Under the pieces are notes generated by a model. It had not been told where the DNA came from and did not search any database. It saw only the letters and a list, made by a program, of their open reading frames with translations. From assembly GCF_028532485.1 (NCBI RefSeq), contig NZ_CP116942.1, forward strand, positions 1,736,001 through 1,800,000: a stretch of 64,000 nucleotides of DNA. The letters run 5' to 3'. Origin of the DNA: Iamia majanohamensis (lineage in GTDB: Bacteria > Actinomycetota > Acidimicrobiia > Acidimicrobiales > Iamiaceae). Shown here in pieces: positions 38,470 to 47,868 of the stretch. Numbering within the stretch: the stretch's first letter is position 1; the number at the start of each line of letters is the position of its first letter. A program made the position numbers and the translations under genes.

Positions 38470-40044
38470 TCAGGCGGCCCCGGACCCGCTGGCGCCTGCG
38501 GGGCGCCCCGCCAGCTGGCGGCGCAGGTCGGCCTTCACCACCTTGCCCCCGGCGTTGACCGGGAGGTCGTCGGCCAGCACGACCCGCTTGGGGACCTTGA
38601 AGCCAGCCAGGCGGGTCCGGGCCACCTCCAGCACCTCGGCCCGCACGGTGGCGGCGTCGTGGCCGGTGCCGGGGCGGAGGACGAGCACGGCGCACACCGC
38701 CTCCCCCCAGCGGTCGTCGGGCACGCCGACCACGGCCACCCGTGACACCGCAGGGTGCTGGCCGATCACGTCCTCGACCTCGCGGGAGGCCACGTTCTCG
38801 CCGCCGGTGACGATGATGTCCTTGGCCCGGTCGACGATGGTGAGCACCCCCTCGCCGTCGATGACCCCGACGTCGCCGGTGTGCATCCAGCCGTCGCGGA
38901 TCGCGGCCTGGGTGGCCGTCGGGTCCCGCCAGTAGCCGGCACAGACCTGCGCGGCCCGGACGCACACCTCGCCCCGGCCGCCCGGGGCCACGGACCCGCC
39001 CCGGTCGTCGACGATCCGCAGCTCGACGCCGGGGCCGGGGCGTCCCGCCGCGCCCAGCAGGTGGGTCTCGCCGGCCAGGCCCCGTCGGTGGTCGTCGGGG
39101 CCGAGGAACACGGCGTTGCCCGAGAGCTCGGTCATGCCGTACCCCTGGGCGAAGGCCACGCCCAGGGCCTCGTCGGCCTCGGCGAGCAGGGCCGGGGGCA
39201 TGGGGGCGGCGCCGTAGGCGACGGTCCGCAGGTCGGCCAGCACCGTGGCCGAGTCGTCCTGCGCGGCCCGGTGGTCGAGCAGCAGGCGGAGCATGGTCGG
39301 GGCGAGCGACATCGCCGTGACCCGGTGGGCCTCGGCCAGGGCGCAGATCGTGGCTGCGTCGAAGCGGCGGGGGAGCACGACCGGCCGTCCCCGGGACAGG
39401 GCGTGGAGGACGTTGTAGACCGACACGTGGTACAGCGGGAAGGGGTAGAGGTAGACCTCGTCCTCGGCCAGGGGTCGGGCCGCGGCGGTGGTCGCCACCG
39501 CGGCGCCCAGGCTGCGTGCGGTCAGCACCGCCCCCTTGGCCGTACCCGTGGTGCCGCTGGTGGCGATGATCCACGCCGGGTCGTCGGGCCCGGGCGGGTC
39601 GGTCAGCGCGGGGGCCGGCGCCGCGGCCAGGCTCTCGAGGCTGATGTCACCCGCGCCGGGGTCGAGGCCCACCCGGGTGACCAGCGTGGCCGCCTCGGGC
39701 AGGACCCCGGCCAGGCGGTCGAGCTCCTCCTCGGTGCCCACCACGGCCTCCACCCCGGTCCGGTCGAGCTGGCCCACGACCTCGTCGGGCGTGAGGCGCA
39801 CGTTGATCGGCACCGCCACCCGACCGGCCGCCGGCACCGCGAGCAGCAGGGCCACCACCTCGGGCCGGCTGTCGGACACGATCGCCACCCGCCCGCCCGG
39901 TCGGGTGACGGTGGACGCGGCGCGGGCGAGGTCGGCCACCGCCGCCCTGAGGTCGCCGCGTGACCAGGTGCCGTCCATGGTGACCAGGGCGGGAGCGCTG
40001 TCGGGGGCCGCGGCGGGGTCGAGGGCGAGCTCGTGGAGGAGCAC
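38470..40044 (-). CDS. AMP-forming acyl-CoA synthetase / ligase
   Basis: A 524-residue member of the adenylate-forming superfamily. The P-loop-like motif is WIIATSGTTGTAKGAVLT, followed by YGMTELSG, the ATP-binding GWMHTGDVGVIDGEG, the hinge DRAKDIIVTGGENV and the C-terminal lysine motif LPVNAGGKVVKADL. It would activate a carboxylic acid to its CoA thioester; chain length is not predictable. GTG 40044 is taken as the start because it opens the conserved N-terminus and CAGGAT lies six bases before it. It lies between smpB and ssrA on the same strand, but a functional tie is unlikely. Confidence 0.85.
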   Translation of the reverse strand: MLLHELALDPAAAPDSAPALVTMDGTWSRGDLRAAVADLARAASTVTRPGGRVAIVSDSRPEVVALLLAVPAAGRVAVPINVRLTPDEVVGQLDRTGVEAVVGTEEELDRLAGVLPEAATLVTRVGLDPGAGDISLESLAAAPAPALTDPPGPDDPAWIIATSGTTGTAKGAVLTARSLGAAVATTAAARPLAEDEVYLYPFPLYHVSVYNVLHALSRGRPVVLPRRFDAATICALAEAHRVTAMSLAPTMLRLLLDHRAAQDDSATVLADLRTVAYGAAPMPPALLAEADEALGVAFAQGYGMTELSGNAVFLGPDDHRRGLAGETHLLGAAGRPGPGVELRIVDDRGGSVAPGGRGEVCVRAAQVCAGYWRDPTATQAAIRDGWMHTGDVGVIDGEGVLTIVDRAKDIIVTGGENVASREVEDVIGQHPAVSRVAVVGVPDDRWGEAVCAVLVLRPGTGHDAATVRAEVLEVARTRLAGFKVPKRVVLADDLPVNAGGKVVKADLRRQLAGRPAGASGSGAA

Positions 40045-40100
40045 CTCCGCATCCTGGCAGCCGCCACCCGACGGGAGGGTGACCCCGACGGCGGGACGGG

Positions 40101-40583
40101 TCAGCGGCCGCGGCCGCCCCGCGCCATGGCCCGCCGGGCCTCCATCTCCGCGTCGCGCTCGGCGATGAGCTGGCGCTTGTCGACCTTGCGGCGGCTGCGG
40201 GCCAGGGCCAGCTCCAGCTTCACCCGGCCGTCGCGGAAGTAGAGCGACAGGGGGATGAGCTGGAGCCGCTCGCGGGCCTGGCGGTCGGCGATGAGGTCGA
40301 TCTGGTGGCGGTGGAGGAGGAGCTTGCGCTCCCGCACCGGCTCGGGCGGGACCTGCTTGGAGGCGTGGGAGTAGGCGGTGATGCTGATGCCGAACACCCA
40401 CACCTCGTCGTCGACCAGGCGGGCGTAGCTGTCGGCCAGCTGGACCTTGGCCTCGCGCAGGGCCTTGACCTCGGCCCCGCGCAGGACGACGCCGCACTCC
40501 CACGTGTCGAGCACGTCGTAGTCGCGCCGGGCGACGCGGTTGGTGGCGATGACGGTGGTGCCGTCGCTCGTCCGGGTGGCCAT
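40101..40583 (-). CDS. smpB: SsrA-binding protein SmpB
   Basis: A 160-residue protein. NRVARRDYDVLDTWECGVVLRGAEVKALREAKVQLADSYARL is the oligonucleotide-binding fold that holds the tmRNA D-arm region, and RKLLLHRHQI and LIPLSLYFRDGRVKLELALARSRRKVDKR complete it; the basic C-terminal tail enters the empty mRNA channel. It binds the tmRNA encoded at 37979-38362. CAGGA lies five bases before the ATG. Confidence 0.97.
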   Translation of the reverse strand: MATRTSDGTTVIATNRVARRDYDVLDTWECGVVLRGAEVKALREAKVQLADSYARLVDDEVWVFGISITAYSHASKQVPPEPVRERKLLLHRHQIDLIADRQARERLQLIPLSLYFRDGRVKLELALARSRRKVDKRQLIAERDAEMEARRAMARGGRGR

Positions 40584-40628
40584 AGGGGTCCTGACGCTAC
40601 CGGGCGATCCGGACCGGGCCCGCGTCGG

Positions 40629-40634
40629 TACGCT
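40629..40634 (+). promoter_or_regulatory. Leaderless -10 element of mec
   Basis: TACGCT, seven bases before GTG 40642. Confidence 0.45.
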
Positions 40635-40641
40635 CGGCGCC

Positions 40642-41091
40642 GTGCTCCACCTGGACCCCGCCGCCCGTGACCTGCTCGTGGCCCACGCCCTCGGCGGCTA
40701 CCCCGACGAGGCGTGCGGCCTCCTCGGCGGGCGGGTGCTGGAGGGCCTCGACCCCGACGGCCTGCCCCGGGCGACGGTGGAGGCGTTCGTGCCGACCCGG
40801 AACCACGATGCCTCGTCGCGCACCTACACGATCGGTCCCGAGGGCTTCCTCGCCGCCGACCGCCAGCTCGACCCCCTCGGCCTCGACCAGGTCGGGGTGG
40901 CCCACTCCCACACCCACTCCGAGGCGTGGCCCTCCGAGACCGACGTCGACAAGGCCGACAACCCCCTCCTCGAGGGCTGGCACTACGTCATCGTGTCGCT
41001 GCGCGACCCGAGCCCGGTGCTGCGCTCGTTCCTCCTCGCCGGCCGCCGGGTCCGGGAGGAGGAGGTCGTCCTCGGCCGATCCGGCGCCTGA
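40642..41091 (+). CDS. mec: JAMM/MPN+ metallopeptidase, Mec-type (CysO-cysteine hydrolase)
   Basis: A 149-residue protein. The zinc motif HSHTHSEAWPSETDVDKAD (residues ~88-106) fits H-x-H-x(n)-S-x2-D, with the catalytic Glu in YPDEACGLLGG. The match with mycobacterial Mec is close across this region, and the next gene is a CysM-like synthase, as in Mycobacterium. There Mec frees cysteine from the carrier protein CysO. No cysO gene fits in the 148 bp between mec and cysM. GTG 40642 is chosen for the leaderless -10 seven bases upstream. Confidence 0.85.
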   Translation: MLHLDPAARDLLVAHALGGYPDEACGLLGGRVLEGLDPDGLPRATVEAFVPTRNHDASSRTYTIGPEGFLAADRQLDPLGLDQVGVAHSHTHSEAWPSETDVDKADNPLLEGWHYVIVSLRDPSPVLRSFLLAGRRVREEEVVLGRSGA

Positions 41092-41114
41092 CCGGGCCGG
41101 CGCGCACGGCCCGG
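41092..41114 (+). terminator. Hairpin directly after mec
   Basis: CCGGGCC (41092-41098) and GGCCCGG (41108-41114) pair around a 9-nt loop immediately after the mec stop codon. No T tract follows. It may uncouple mec from cysM. Confidence 0.35.
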
Positions 41115-41239
41115 CCAGGGCCCCGCTGACCAGGGGCGACGCCGGTCCGGGAAGGGATCCGGGCCACGGCGGGGTTAGCATTGATGACCAGACCACTCGG
41201 GTTTCCCGGTGGTGCCCCGAACCCGTCGTGGAGCCTCCG

Positions 41240-42190
41240 TTGGCCGTCTACTCCTCGATCACCGAGCTCATCGGTGACACGCCGATCGTCGACGTGAGCC
41301 AGCTCAGCCCCAACCCGCGCGTCCGCCTGCTGGCCAAGCTGGAGGGGAGCAACCCGGCCGGGTCGGTGAAGGACCGCATCGCCCTCAAGATGATCGACGA
41401 GGCCGAGGCCGACGGCACCCTGGCGCCGGGCCGCACGGTCATCGAGCCCTCGTCGGGCAACACCGGCATCGCCATGGCGATGATCTGCCAGCTGCGGGGC
41501 TACCCCATCAAGATCGTCCTCCCGGAGAACGTCTCCATCGAGCGGCGCCAGCTGCTCGAGGTGTTCGGCGCCGAGATCATCCTGTCGCCCGGCGCCGAGG
41601 GCTCGAACGGCGCCGTCCGCCGGGCCCAGGCCCTGGCCGAGGAGCACCCCGAGTGGGTCTTCCTCTACCAGTACGGCAACGAGGCCAACCCCCGGGCCCA
41701 CTACGACGCCACCGGCCCCGAGATCCTGCGCGACGTCCCCGACATCACCCACTTCGTGGCCGGGCTGGGCACCAGCGGCACCCTCATGGGCGTGGGCACC
41801 TACCTCAAGGAGAACAAGCCCGAGGTGCAGGTCCTCGCCGTCGAGCCCCCCGCCGGGGAGCTGGTCGAGGGGCTCCGCAACCTCGAGGACGGCTACATCC
41901 CGCCCGTGTTCGAGAAGTGGGGCGGCTTCGAGCTGCTCGACGGCAAGCGCATCGTGCGGCCCCGAGAGTCCCTGGAGTGGACCCGCCGCCTGGTCACCGA
42001 GACCGGCGTGTTCGCCGGCATCTCGTCGGGCGCGGCCCTGGCCGGGGCAGCCAAGGTGGCCGAGCGCATCGACGAGGGCACCATCGTGTTCATCGTCTGC
42101 GACGGGGGCTGGAAGTACCTCTCGACCGGCGCCTACACCGACGACCTCGACGCCGCCGAGGCCCGGGCCGAGAGCATCATCTACTTCTAG
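41240..42190 (+). CDS. cysM: Cysteine synthase CysM (O-phosphoserine sulfhydrylase type)
   Basis: A 316-residue PLP enzyme. The PLP lysine is in NPAGSVKDR (K44), the phosphate loop follows as EPSSGNTGIA, and GLGTSGTLMGVG and the terminal GGWKYLSTGAY complete the fold. The C-terminal GWKYLSTGAYTDDL block is that of Mycobacterium tuberculosis CysM, which uses O-phosphoserine and a CysO thiocarboxylate. The TTG start at 41240 has GGAG six bases upstream. Mec lies just upstream. The sulfur donor cannot be CysO from this locus, since that gene is absent here. Confidence 0.9.
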   Translation: MAVYSSITELIGDTPIVDVSQLSPNPRVRLLAKLEGSNPAGSVKDRIALKMIDEAEADGTLAPGRTVIEPSSGNTGIAMAMICQLRGYPIKIVLPENVSIERRQLLEVFGAEIILSPGAEGSNGAVRRAQALAEEHPEWVFLYQYGNEANPRAHYDATGPEILRDVPDITHFVAGLGTSGTLMGVGTYLKENKPEVQVLAVEPPAGELVEGLRNLEDGYIPPVFEKWGGFELLDGKRIVRPRESLEWTRRLVTETGVFAGISSGAALAGAAKVAERIDEGTIVFIVCDGGWKYLSTGAYTDDLDAAEARAESIIYF

Positions 42191-42229
42191 CGCCACCGCC
42201 TGCGGGCGGCCCGGTGCTAGGCAACGGCC

Positions 42230-42862
42230 ATGGCTGCGGAGCGGCGGAACGGGTTCCTGACCGTGGTGGTGGTCGCCCTGGTGGTGGTGGCGGCGGTGGC
42301 GGTGGGCGTGGTGCTGCGCTCCCGCGACCCGGCCCGGGGCCCCCAGGTGCTGGCCGTGGGCGACTCGGTCACCTACATGTCGGCCAACCCCATCAAGGAC
42401 GCCTTCGACTGGACCGACAACGTCGACGTCCAGGGCCGTCCCGGCTACCGCACCGACCAGCTGGTGCCCATCGCCCTCGAGTTCGTCGACGCCGACGACC
42501 CCGAGGTCCTCGTCGTCTTCACCGGCTACAACGACCTGACCCAGGGCGTCGACACCTCCCAGGCGGTGGAGCAGATGATGGACGTGGCCGCGGCCCAGCC
42601 CTGCGCCGTCTGGCTGCTGGTGCCGACCAAGGGCGACTACGCGCCGGACGCGGCCGAGGCCTTCAACTCCCGGGTGGTCGCCCTGGCCGAGGACCGGGGG
42701 AGCGTGCACCTGAGCACCGACTGGCGCGACGCGGTCGACGCCACCGACGGGCCCGACCCCGACCCCGCCCTCGTCTCCGAGGACCACATCCACCCCGTGG
42801 CCGACGGCGAGGTCCGCCTGGCCCAGGCCATGGAGGAGGCCGCCAGCCGTGAGTGCCGCTGA
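42230..42862 (+). CDS. Membrane-anchored SGNH-type hydrolase
   Basis: A 210-residue protein with an N-terminal membrane anchor (LTVVVVALVVVAAVAVGVVL). The catalytic blocks are LAVGDSVTYM (nucleophilic Ser), TGYNDL (block III Asn) and EDHIHP (Asp and His). It would be an extracellular esterase, acyltransferase partner or similar. The last 14 bases overlap the start of murI, so the two are translationally linked, which suggests a cell-envelope role. TAGGCA lies six bases before the ATG. Confidence 0.75.
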   Translation: MAAERRNGFLTVVVVALVVVAAVAVGVVLRSRDPARGPQVLAVGDSVTYMSANPIKDAFDWTDNVDVQGRPGYRTDQLVPIALEFVDADDPEVLVVFTGYNDLTQGVDTSQAVEQMMDVAAAQPCAVWLLVPTKGDYAPDAAEAFNSRVVALAEDRGSVHLSTDWRDAVDATDGPDPDPALVSEDHIHPVADGEVRLAQAMEEAASRECR

Positions 42863-43676
42863 GGCCACCGACGACCGGCCCATCGCCCTCTTCGACAGCG
42901 GCTTCGGGGGGCTCACCGTGGCCCGGGCGGTCATCGACCTCCTGCCCGACGAGCACATCGTCTACGTGGGCGACACCGGCCGCTACCCCTACGGCCCCCG
43001 CCCCCTCGACGAGGTGGCCGGCTTCGCCCACCAGATCACCCGGCACCTCGTCGACGACCTCGACGCCAAGCTCGTCATCGTGGCCTGCAACACCGCGGCG
43101 GCGGCGGCGCTCGACGACCTGCGGGGGAGCGCCGGGGTGCCCGTGGTCGGGGTGATCGACCCGGGCGTGCGCTCGCTGGTGGCCGCCACCCGCAGCGGGC
43201 GCATCGGGGTGATCGGCACCGTCGGCACCATCGGCTCCGGGGCCTACCAGGGGGCGGTGGCGGCCACGGGCGAGGCCGTCACCCTGACCTGCGCGGCCTG
43301 CCCCGGGTTCGTCGAGTTCGTGGAGCGCGACGAGACCCGCAGCGAGCAGGTCCACGTCCTGGCCGAGCGGCTGCTCGCGCCTGTGGTCGAGGCCGGGGTC
43401 GACACCCTGCTGCTCGGCTGCACCCACTACCCGTACCTGGCCCGCACCATCAGCGACGTCATGGGCCGCGACGTGGTGCTGGTGTCCTCGGCCGACGAGA
43501 CCGCCTTCGAGGTGCGCGCCCTGCTCCAGGGCCCCGACGGGCCCGCCCCCCGCACCGGGGCCGACCCGCCCGCGCGCCGGTTCCTCTCGTCGGGCGACGT
43601 GGCCTGGTTCCGGCGGCTGGGCTCCCGGCTGCTCGGCCCCGAGCTGGACCACGTCGAGCGCACGCCCTGGGCCTGA
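42849..43676 (+). CDS. murI: Glutamate racemase
   Basis: A 275-residue enzyme making D-glutamate for peptidoglycan. [17 protein letters not shown] opens the fold; catalytic Cys80 lies in VACNTAAAA and Cys191 in [23 protein letters not shown] is the substrate loop. The length is normal. GTG 42849 lies within the end of the SGNH gene. It begins a short run of housekeeping genes with rph and rdgB, an association common in actinobacteria. Confidence 0.95.
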   Translation: MSAAEATDDRPIALFDSGFGGLTVARAVIDLLPDEHIVYVGDTGRYPYGPRPLDEVAGFAHQITRHLVDDLDAKLVIVACNTAAAAALDDLRGSAGVPVVGVIDPGVRSLVAATRSGRIGVIGTVGTIGSGAYQGAVAATGEAVTLTCAACPGFVEFVERDETRSEQVHVLAERLLAPVVEAGVDTLLLGCTHYPYLARTISDVMGRDVVLVSSADETAFEVRALLQGPDGPAPRTGADPPARRFLSSGDVAWFRRLGSRLLGPELDHVERTPWA

Positions 43677-43755
43677 CGGGGTCGCCGGCCGGCGCGGGCT
43701 TGCCCCCCGCCGCCCCCCGGCCCCAACCTGGCCGTCCACCAGCCCAGGAGACCCC

Positions 43756-44484
43756 ATGCGCCCCGACGGCCGCCAGCCCGACGACCTCCGCCCCGTCAGC
43801 TTCGAGCGGGACTACACCGACGCCGCCCTCGGGTCGACGCTCGTCCGCTTCGGACGGACCACCGTCCTCTGCACCGCCTCGGTCGACGAGGACGTGCCCC
43901 GCTGGATGCGCGGCCGGGGCACCGGCTGGGTGACCGCCGAGTACTCCATGCTCCCCGGCGCCTCGGAGGAGCGGATCCGCCGCGAGGTGAAGGACGGCAA
44001 GCCCTCCGGGCGCACCCAGGAGATCCAGCGCCTCATCGGCCGCTCGCTCCGGGCCGTGTGCGACATGGGGGCGCTGGGGGAGCGCGCCGTCACCGTCGAC
44101 TGCGACGTCCTCCAGGCCGACGGCGGCACCCGCACCGCCTCCATCTGCGGCGCGTGGGTGTCGCTCCACGACGCCTGCACCCGGCTGGTCCAGCGGGGCG
44201 CCGTCGCCACCCACCCGCTCACCACCACCTGCGCCGCCATCTCGGTCGGCATCGTCGACGGCACCCCGGTGCTCGACCTGCCCTACGTGGAGGACTCGAC
44301 CGCCGAGGTGGACATGAACGTGGTGATGGCCGGCGACCGCCTGGTCGAGGTCCAGGGCACGGCCGAGGGCGTGCCCTTCGACCGGGCCGGCCTCGACGCC
44401 CTGCTCGACCTGGCCGAGAAGGGCATCGGCGAGCTGTCGGCCCTCCAGCGGGCCACCGTGGCCGAGGCCCCCGCACCCCGGTAG
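43756..44484 (+). CDS. rph: Ribonuclease PH
   Basis: A 242-residue phosphorolytic 3' exoribonuclease that trims tRNA precursors. [48 protein letters not shown] and the phosphate-site region [16 protein letters not shown] are all present, as is [17 protein letters not shown]. Full length. CAGGAG lies 5-6 bases before the ATG. rdgB follows after 38 bp. Confidence 0.97.
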   Translation: MRPDGRQPDDLRPVSFERDYTDAALGSTLVRFGRTTVLCTASVDEDVPRWMRGRGTGWVTAEYSMLPGASEERIRREVKDGKPSGRTQEIQRLIGRSLRAVCDMGALGERAVTVDCDVLQADGGTRTASICGAWVSLHDACTRLVQRGAVATHPLTTTCAAISVGIVDGTPVLDLPYVEDSTAEVDMNVVMAGDRLVEVQGTAEGVPFDRAGLDALLDLAEKGIGELSALQRATVAEAPAPR

Positions 44485-44522
44485 GCCCCGCCCCGGGGAC
44501 GTCCTCCTAGGGTGGGACGACG

Positions 44523-45134
44523 ATGGCGGACCACCCCCTGACCCTCGTGCTGGCCACGGCGAACGCCCACAAGGTGGGCGAGATCCGCTCCATCCTCGCC
44601 TCCGGCGACCTCGCGGTCGACCTGCGGCCCCGGCCCGTCGAGGTGCCCGAGGTGGTCGAGGACGCCGGCACCCTCGAGGGCAACGCCCGGCTCAAGGCCG
44701 TCGCCCTGGCCGAGGCCACCGGCCGGCCCGCCCTGGCCGACGACACCGGCCTCGAGGTCGACGTCCTCGACGGTGCCCCCGGCGTCGAGTCCGCCTACTA
44801 CGGCGGCGGGGACCACGACTCGGAGGCCAACGTGGCCCGGCTCCTGCGGGAGCTCGACGGCGTGGCGCCGACGGCGCGCACCGCTCGCTTCCGCACCGTC
44901 GTCCTCGTCCGCTGGCCCGACGGGCGCGAGGTCGCCGCCGAGGGGGTCCTCGACGGCGTCGTCGTCGACGCCCCCCGCGGCGAGCACGGCTTCGGCTACG
45001 ACCCCGTCTTCGCCCCGGTCGACGGCGCGGGCCGGACCCTCGCCGAGCTGGCCCCGGACGAGAAGGACGCCCTCAGCCACCGGGGTCGGGCCCTGCGTGC
45101 CCTTGCGGACCGGCTCGGGGCGGAGGCCCCGTGA
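44523..45134 (+). CDS. rdgB: RdgB/HAM1 non-canonical purine NTP pyrophosphatase
   Basis: A 203-residue house-cleaning enzyme that removes dITP, ITP and XTP. The signature LATANAHKVGEIRSIL (T/S-x-N-x2-K), the metal site ALADDTGLEVDVLDGAPGVESAYYGG and GEHGFGYDPVFAP are complete. TAGGGT (44508-44513) lies nine bases before the ATG and may be the -10. Its stop overlaps the mscS-type GTG by four bases. Confidence 0.95.
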   Translation: MADHPLTLVLATANAHKVGEIRSILASGDLAVDLRPRPVEVPEVVEDAGTLEGNARLKAVALAEATGRPALADDTGLEVDVLDGAPGVESAYYGGGDHDSEANVARLLRELDGVAPTARTARFRTVVLVRWPDGREVAAEGVLDGVVVDAPRGEHGFGYDPVFAPVDGAGRTLAELAPDEKDALSHRGRALRALADRLGAEAP

Positions 45135-46117
45135 CCGCCACCGCCCTCCTGCTCGCCTCCACCGGCGACGCCGACATCAGCGAGGCCTTCGGGAAGGGCC
45201 TGACCACGCGCGACTGGGTGGTCGCCGGGATCATCCTGGCTGCCTCCATCGCCATCGGCCAGGTCGCGAAGGTCGTCCTCCAGCGCGTCCTTCGGAGCGA
45301 CGACACCGACGTCGCCATCACCCACTTCGCCGCCTCCGCCCTGCGCAACCTCATCGTCCTGGCCGGCCTCGTCTACGCGCTCGGCGTCCTCGAGGTCCGC
45401 CTCGGGCCGCTCCTCGGCGCCATCGGCATCGGCGGGCTGGCCATCGCCTTCGCGGCCCAGAGCATCCTGGCCAGCTTCTTCGCCAGCATCATCCTGCGCA
45501 CCCGCCGCCCCTTCCGCCGCGGCGACCAGGTGGTGCTGGGCGACGTCGAGGGCACCGTCGAGGAGGTCAACTTCCGCACCGTGTCGGTCCGGACCTTCGA
45601 CGGCGAGCGGGCCCTGGTGCCCTGCGACGTGGTGCTGGGCGACACCATCGTCAACCTCACCGCCCGGGGCCGGCGCCGCACCACCTTCGAGGTCCAGGTG
45701 TCCTACGAGACCGACCTGGGCCGGGCCATCGGCGTCCTCGAGGACGCCATGGCGGGCGTCGAGGGCGTCCTCGACCGCCCCGAGCCCCGCGCCTACGTGC
45801 AGGAGATGGCCGACTCGGGCATCACCCTCGCCCTCCTGGTGTGGCACGCACCGGAGATGATGACCATGTGGCAGGTCCGCTCCGACGTGGGCGTGGCCGC
45901 CCACGTGGCCCTGGTCGACGCCGGCATCGAGATCCCCTTCCCCCAGCGGGTGGTCCGCTTCCGCGCCGACGAGGAGGCCCGCACCGAGGTACCCGACGTG
46001 GGCGACGGCACCGTCCGCTCCCTCCGGCGACGGGGCCCGGACCCCAACCGGGACACGAGGGACACCGACGACGACGGGGACGACGGCGGCGACGACGGCG
46101 GGGACGGGGGCGACTGA
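45131..46117 (+). CDS. MscS-family mechanosensitive ion channel
   Basis: A 328-residue small-conductance channel. Three membrane spans precede the pore-lining helix and the Sm-like beta domain: LLGAIGIGGLAIAFAAQSILASFFASIILRTRRPFRRGDQV is the diagnostic TM3-to-beta junction, followed by GTVEEVNFRTVSVRTFDGERALVPC. The C-terminal tail is a very acidic Asp/Gly repeat. It would release solutes on osmotic downshock. It is coupled to rdgB by a GTGA overlap, and the next gene starts two bases after its stop. Confidence 0.92.
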   Translation: MTATALLLASTGDADISEAFGKGLTTRDWVVAGIILAASIAIGQVAKVVLQRVLRSDDTDVAITHFAASALRNLIVLAGLVYALGVLEVRLGPLLGAIGIGGLAIAFAAQSILASFFASIILRTRRPFRRGDQVVLGDVEGTVEEVNFRTVSVRTFDGERALVPCDVVLGDTIVNLTARGRRRTTFEVQVSYETDLGRAIGVLEDAMAGVEGVLDRPEPRAYVQEMADSGITLALLVWHAPEMMTMWQVRSDVGVAAHVALVDAGIEIPFPQRVVRFRADEEARTEVPDVGDGTVRSLRRRGPDPNRDTRDTDDDGDDGGDDGGDGGD

Positions 46118-46119
46118 CG

Positions 46120-46746
46120 GTGGCCGGCCTCCTCCCCGACGGGGAGCACACCGAGGAGGCCTTCACCGACCGGCGCGCCGGCGACGAGCCGGTGCGCGGC
46201 GCGTCGTTCGTCGACTGCACCTTCACCGGCTGCGACCTCGAGGGCCTGGAGCTGGTGGGCGGCGAGCTCGACGGCTGCACGTTCACCGACTGCAACCTGT
46301 CGCTGCTGCGGCCCGTCGACACCCGCATCTCCGAGACCCGGTTCACCCGCTGCAAGCTGACCGGGGTGGACTGGACCCTCGCCGCGTGGCCCCACCTGGC
46401 CGTGTCCGACCTGGTCGCCTTCGAGCGCTGCCGGCTCGACCACTCGACCTTCGCCGGGCTGCGCCTCCCCGAGGTCCGGTTCCACCGGTGCTCGCTGCGG
46501 GAGGTCGACCTCTCCGAGTGCGACCTCAGCGGCGCCTCCTTCGTCCACTCCGAGCTCGACGGGGCCCACCTGGCCCGCACCGACCTGTCCGGCGCCCACC
46601 TGGAGGGGGCCACCGGGTACCGCATCGACGTCCGGTCGAACCAGCTGCGCGGGGCCACGGTCAGCCTCCCCGAGGCGGCGTCGTTCCTCGCCCAGCTGGG
46701 CCTCGAGGTGGTGGAGCCACCCCCGACCGACGACGGCGAGGGGTAG
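46120..46746 (+). CDS. Pentapeptide repeat protein
   Basis: A 208-residue protein with about 25 pentapeptide repeats (A/C-D/N-L/F-x-x), for example FVDCTFTGCDLEGLEL, CTFTDCNLSLL, VDLSECDLSGASF and ARTDLSGAHLEGA, forming a right-handed quadrilateral helix. A short unrelated block closes the C-terminus (ATVSLPEAASFLAQLGLEVV), which is typical of the YjbI-like group. Some members protect DNA gyrase by mimicking DNA; no such role can be assigned here. GTG 46120 is two bases after the mscS-type stop. Confidence 0.85.
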   Translation: MAGLLPDGEHTEEAFTDRRAGDEPVRGASFVDCTFTGCDLEGLELVGGELDGCTFTDCNLSLLRPVDTRISETRFTRCKLTGVDWTLAAWPHLAVSDLVAFERCRLDHSTFAGLRLPEVRFHRCSLREVDLSECDLSGASFVHSELDGAHLARTDLSGAHLEGATGYRIDVRSNQLRGATVSLPEAASFLAQLGLEVVEPPPTDDGEG

Positions 46747-46787
46747 CGCCGGCGCGGCGAGGCCGGCGCAGGCCGTCGTCGCGAGGC

Positions 46788-47816
46788 TCAGGGCACGGGT
46801 GCGTCCCAGCCCCGGAGGTCGACGGGCCAGGTGTCGACGACCTCGTCGCCCTGCACCAGGTGGAGCCTGTCGTGGAGGGCGACGGTGGGGTCGACGTGGC
46901 CGGGCAGGAGGCGCACCCGGTCGCCGACCGCCGGCGCCGGCGTGCCCTCGGTCGGGGCGAAGGTGGTGTGCTCGTCGGAGCAGAACCAGACGTCGTGGCC
47001 CGCGAGGGTCGGCGGGCCGTGGTCGGTGGCCAGGGCCTTGAGCCCGGCGTCGGCGACGGCCCACCCCTTCGCCCGGTTGGTCGACACGACCGTGGCCAGC
47101 ACGGTGAGGGCGGGGCGGAAGGGCGTGCCCAGCCGGGCGTAGTCGCCGTCCATGTGCGTGTAGGAGCCGGCCTGGAGCTCGGTCACCGCGTGGTTGGTGT
47201 CCCAGGTGCCGGTGCCGCCGCCCGACACGACGTCGCCGCCGACGGCCTCGTGGGCCCGCCGGAGCACGTCCATCGAGGCCGCGACCTTGGCCGACTTGTC
47301 GTCGGCCTCCATCATCAGGTGGCCCTCGTAGCCCATCACGCCCCGCACCGCGAGCCCCGCGGCCCGGGCCGCGTCGGCGATGTCGGCCGCCTCGTCGGGC
47401 GGGCAGCCGCAGCGGGGCAGGCCCACCTCCACGTCCACCAGCACCTCCCGCACCCCGGCCGCCGCGGCGGCGGCCACGGTCTCGGGGGAGTCGACCGCCA
47501 CGGTGATGCGCGACCCGAGGGTGGAGGCGACCATGGCCGCCAGCCGGCGTCGGTCGACCACCTCGTTGGCCAGCAGCAGGTCGGTGCCGAGGCCGGCCGC
47601 GCCCATGCCCACCACCTCGGCCGGGGTGGCGCAGCAGAACCCCTCGTGGCCGGCGGCCACCAGCTCCCGGGCCAGGGCGGTGGACTTGAACGCCTTGACG
47701 TGGGGCCGCAGCGCCGGTCCCGGCCGGGCTGCGGCCATGGTGGCGACGTTGCCCGCGAGCACGTCGGCCTCCACCACCAGGCTCGGCGTCGGTAGGTCCT
47801 GCACCCTCGTCGTCAC
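46788..47816 (-). CDS. PLP-dependent D-threonine aldolase / D-serine dehydratase-like enzyme
   Basis: A 342-residue fold-type III PLP enzyme. The N-terminal alanine-racemase-like barrel starts LPTPSLVVEADVLAGNVATMA, with the PLP lysine in LRPHVKAFKSTALA. The C-terminal beta domain contains SDEHTTFAPTEGTPAPAVGDRVRLLPGHVDPTVALHDRLHLVQ; the His and the HVDPT block are the metal site shared by D-threonine aldolase and eukaryotic-type D-serine dehydratase. The reaction is the split of a D-beta-hydroxy amino acid or elimination from D-serine; I cannot choose. GTG 47816 is the start. It converges on the pentapeptide gene. Confidence 0.8.
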   Translation of the reverse strand: MTTRVQDLPTPSLVVEADVLAGNVATMAAARPGPALRPHVKAFKSTALARELVAAGHEGFCCATPAEVVGMGAAGLGTDLLLANEVVDRRRLAAMVASTLGSRITVAVDSPETVAAAAAAGVREVLVDVEVGLPRCGCPPDEAADIADAARAAGLAVRGVMGYEGHLMMEADDKSAKVAASMDVLRRAHEAVGGDVVSGGGTGTWDTNHAVTELQAGSYTHMDGDYARLGTPFRPALTVLATVVSTNRAKGWAVADAGLKALATDHGPPTLAGHDVWFCSDEHTTFAPTEGTPAPAVGDRVRLLPGHVDPTVALHDRLHLVQGDEVVDTWPVDLRGWDAPVP

Positions 47817-47868
47817 CCGCCCGTGTCTACCCGTCGCCGCGCCGACAGGCCCGCCCGCCGCCCCCGAG

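Noticed and set aside
41092-41239. A hidden cysO gene between mec and cysM
   Set aside because: The gap is only 148 bp and holds no frame ending in Gly-Gly; the carrier protein needs about 90 codons.
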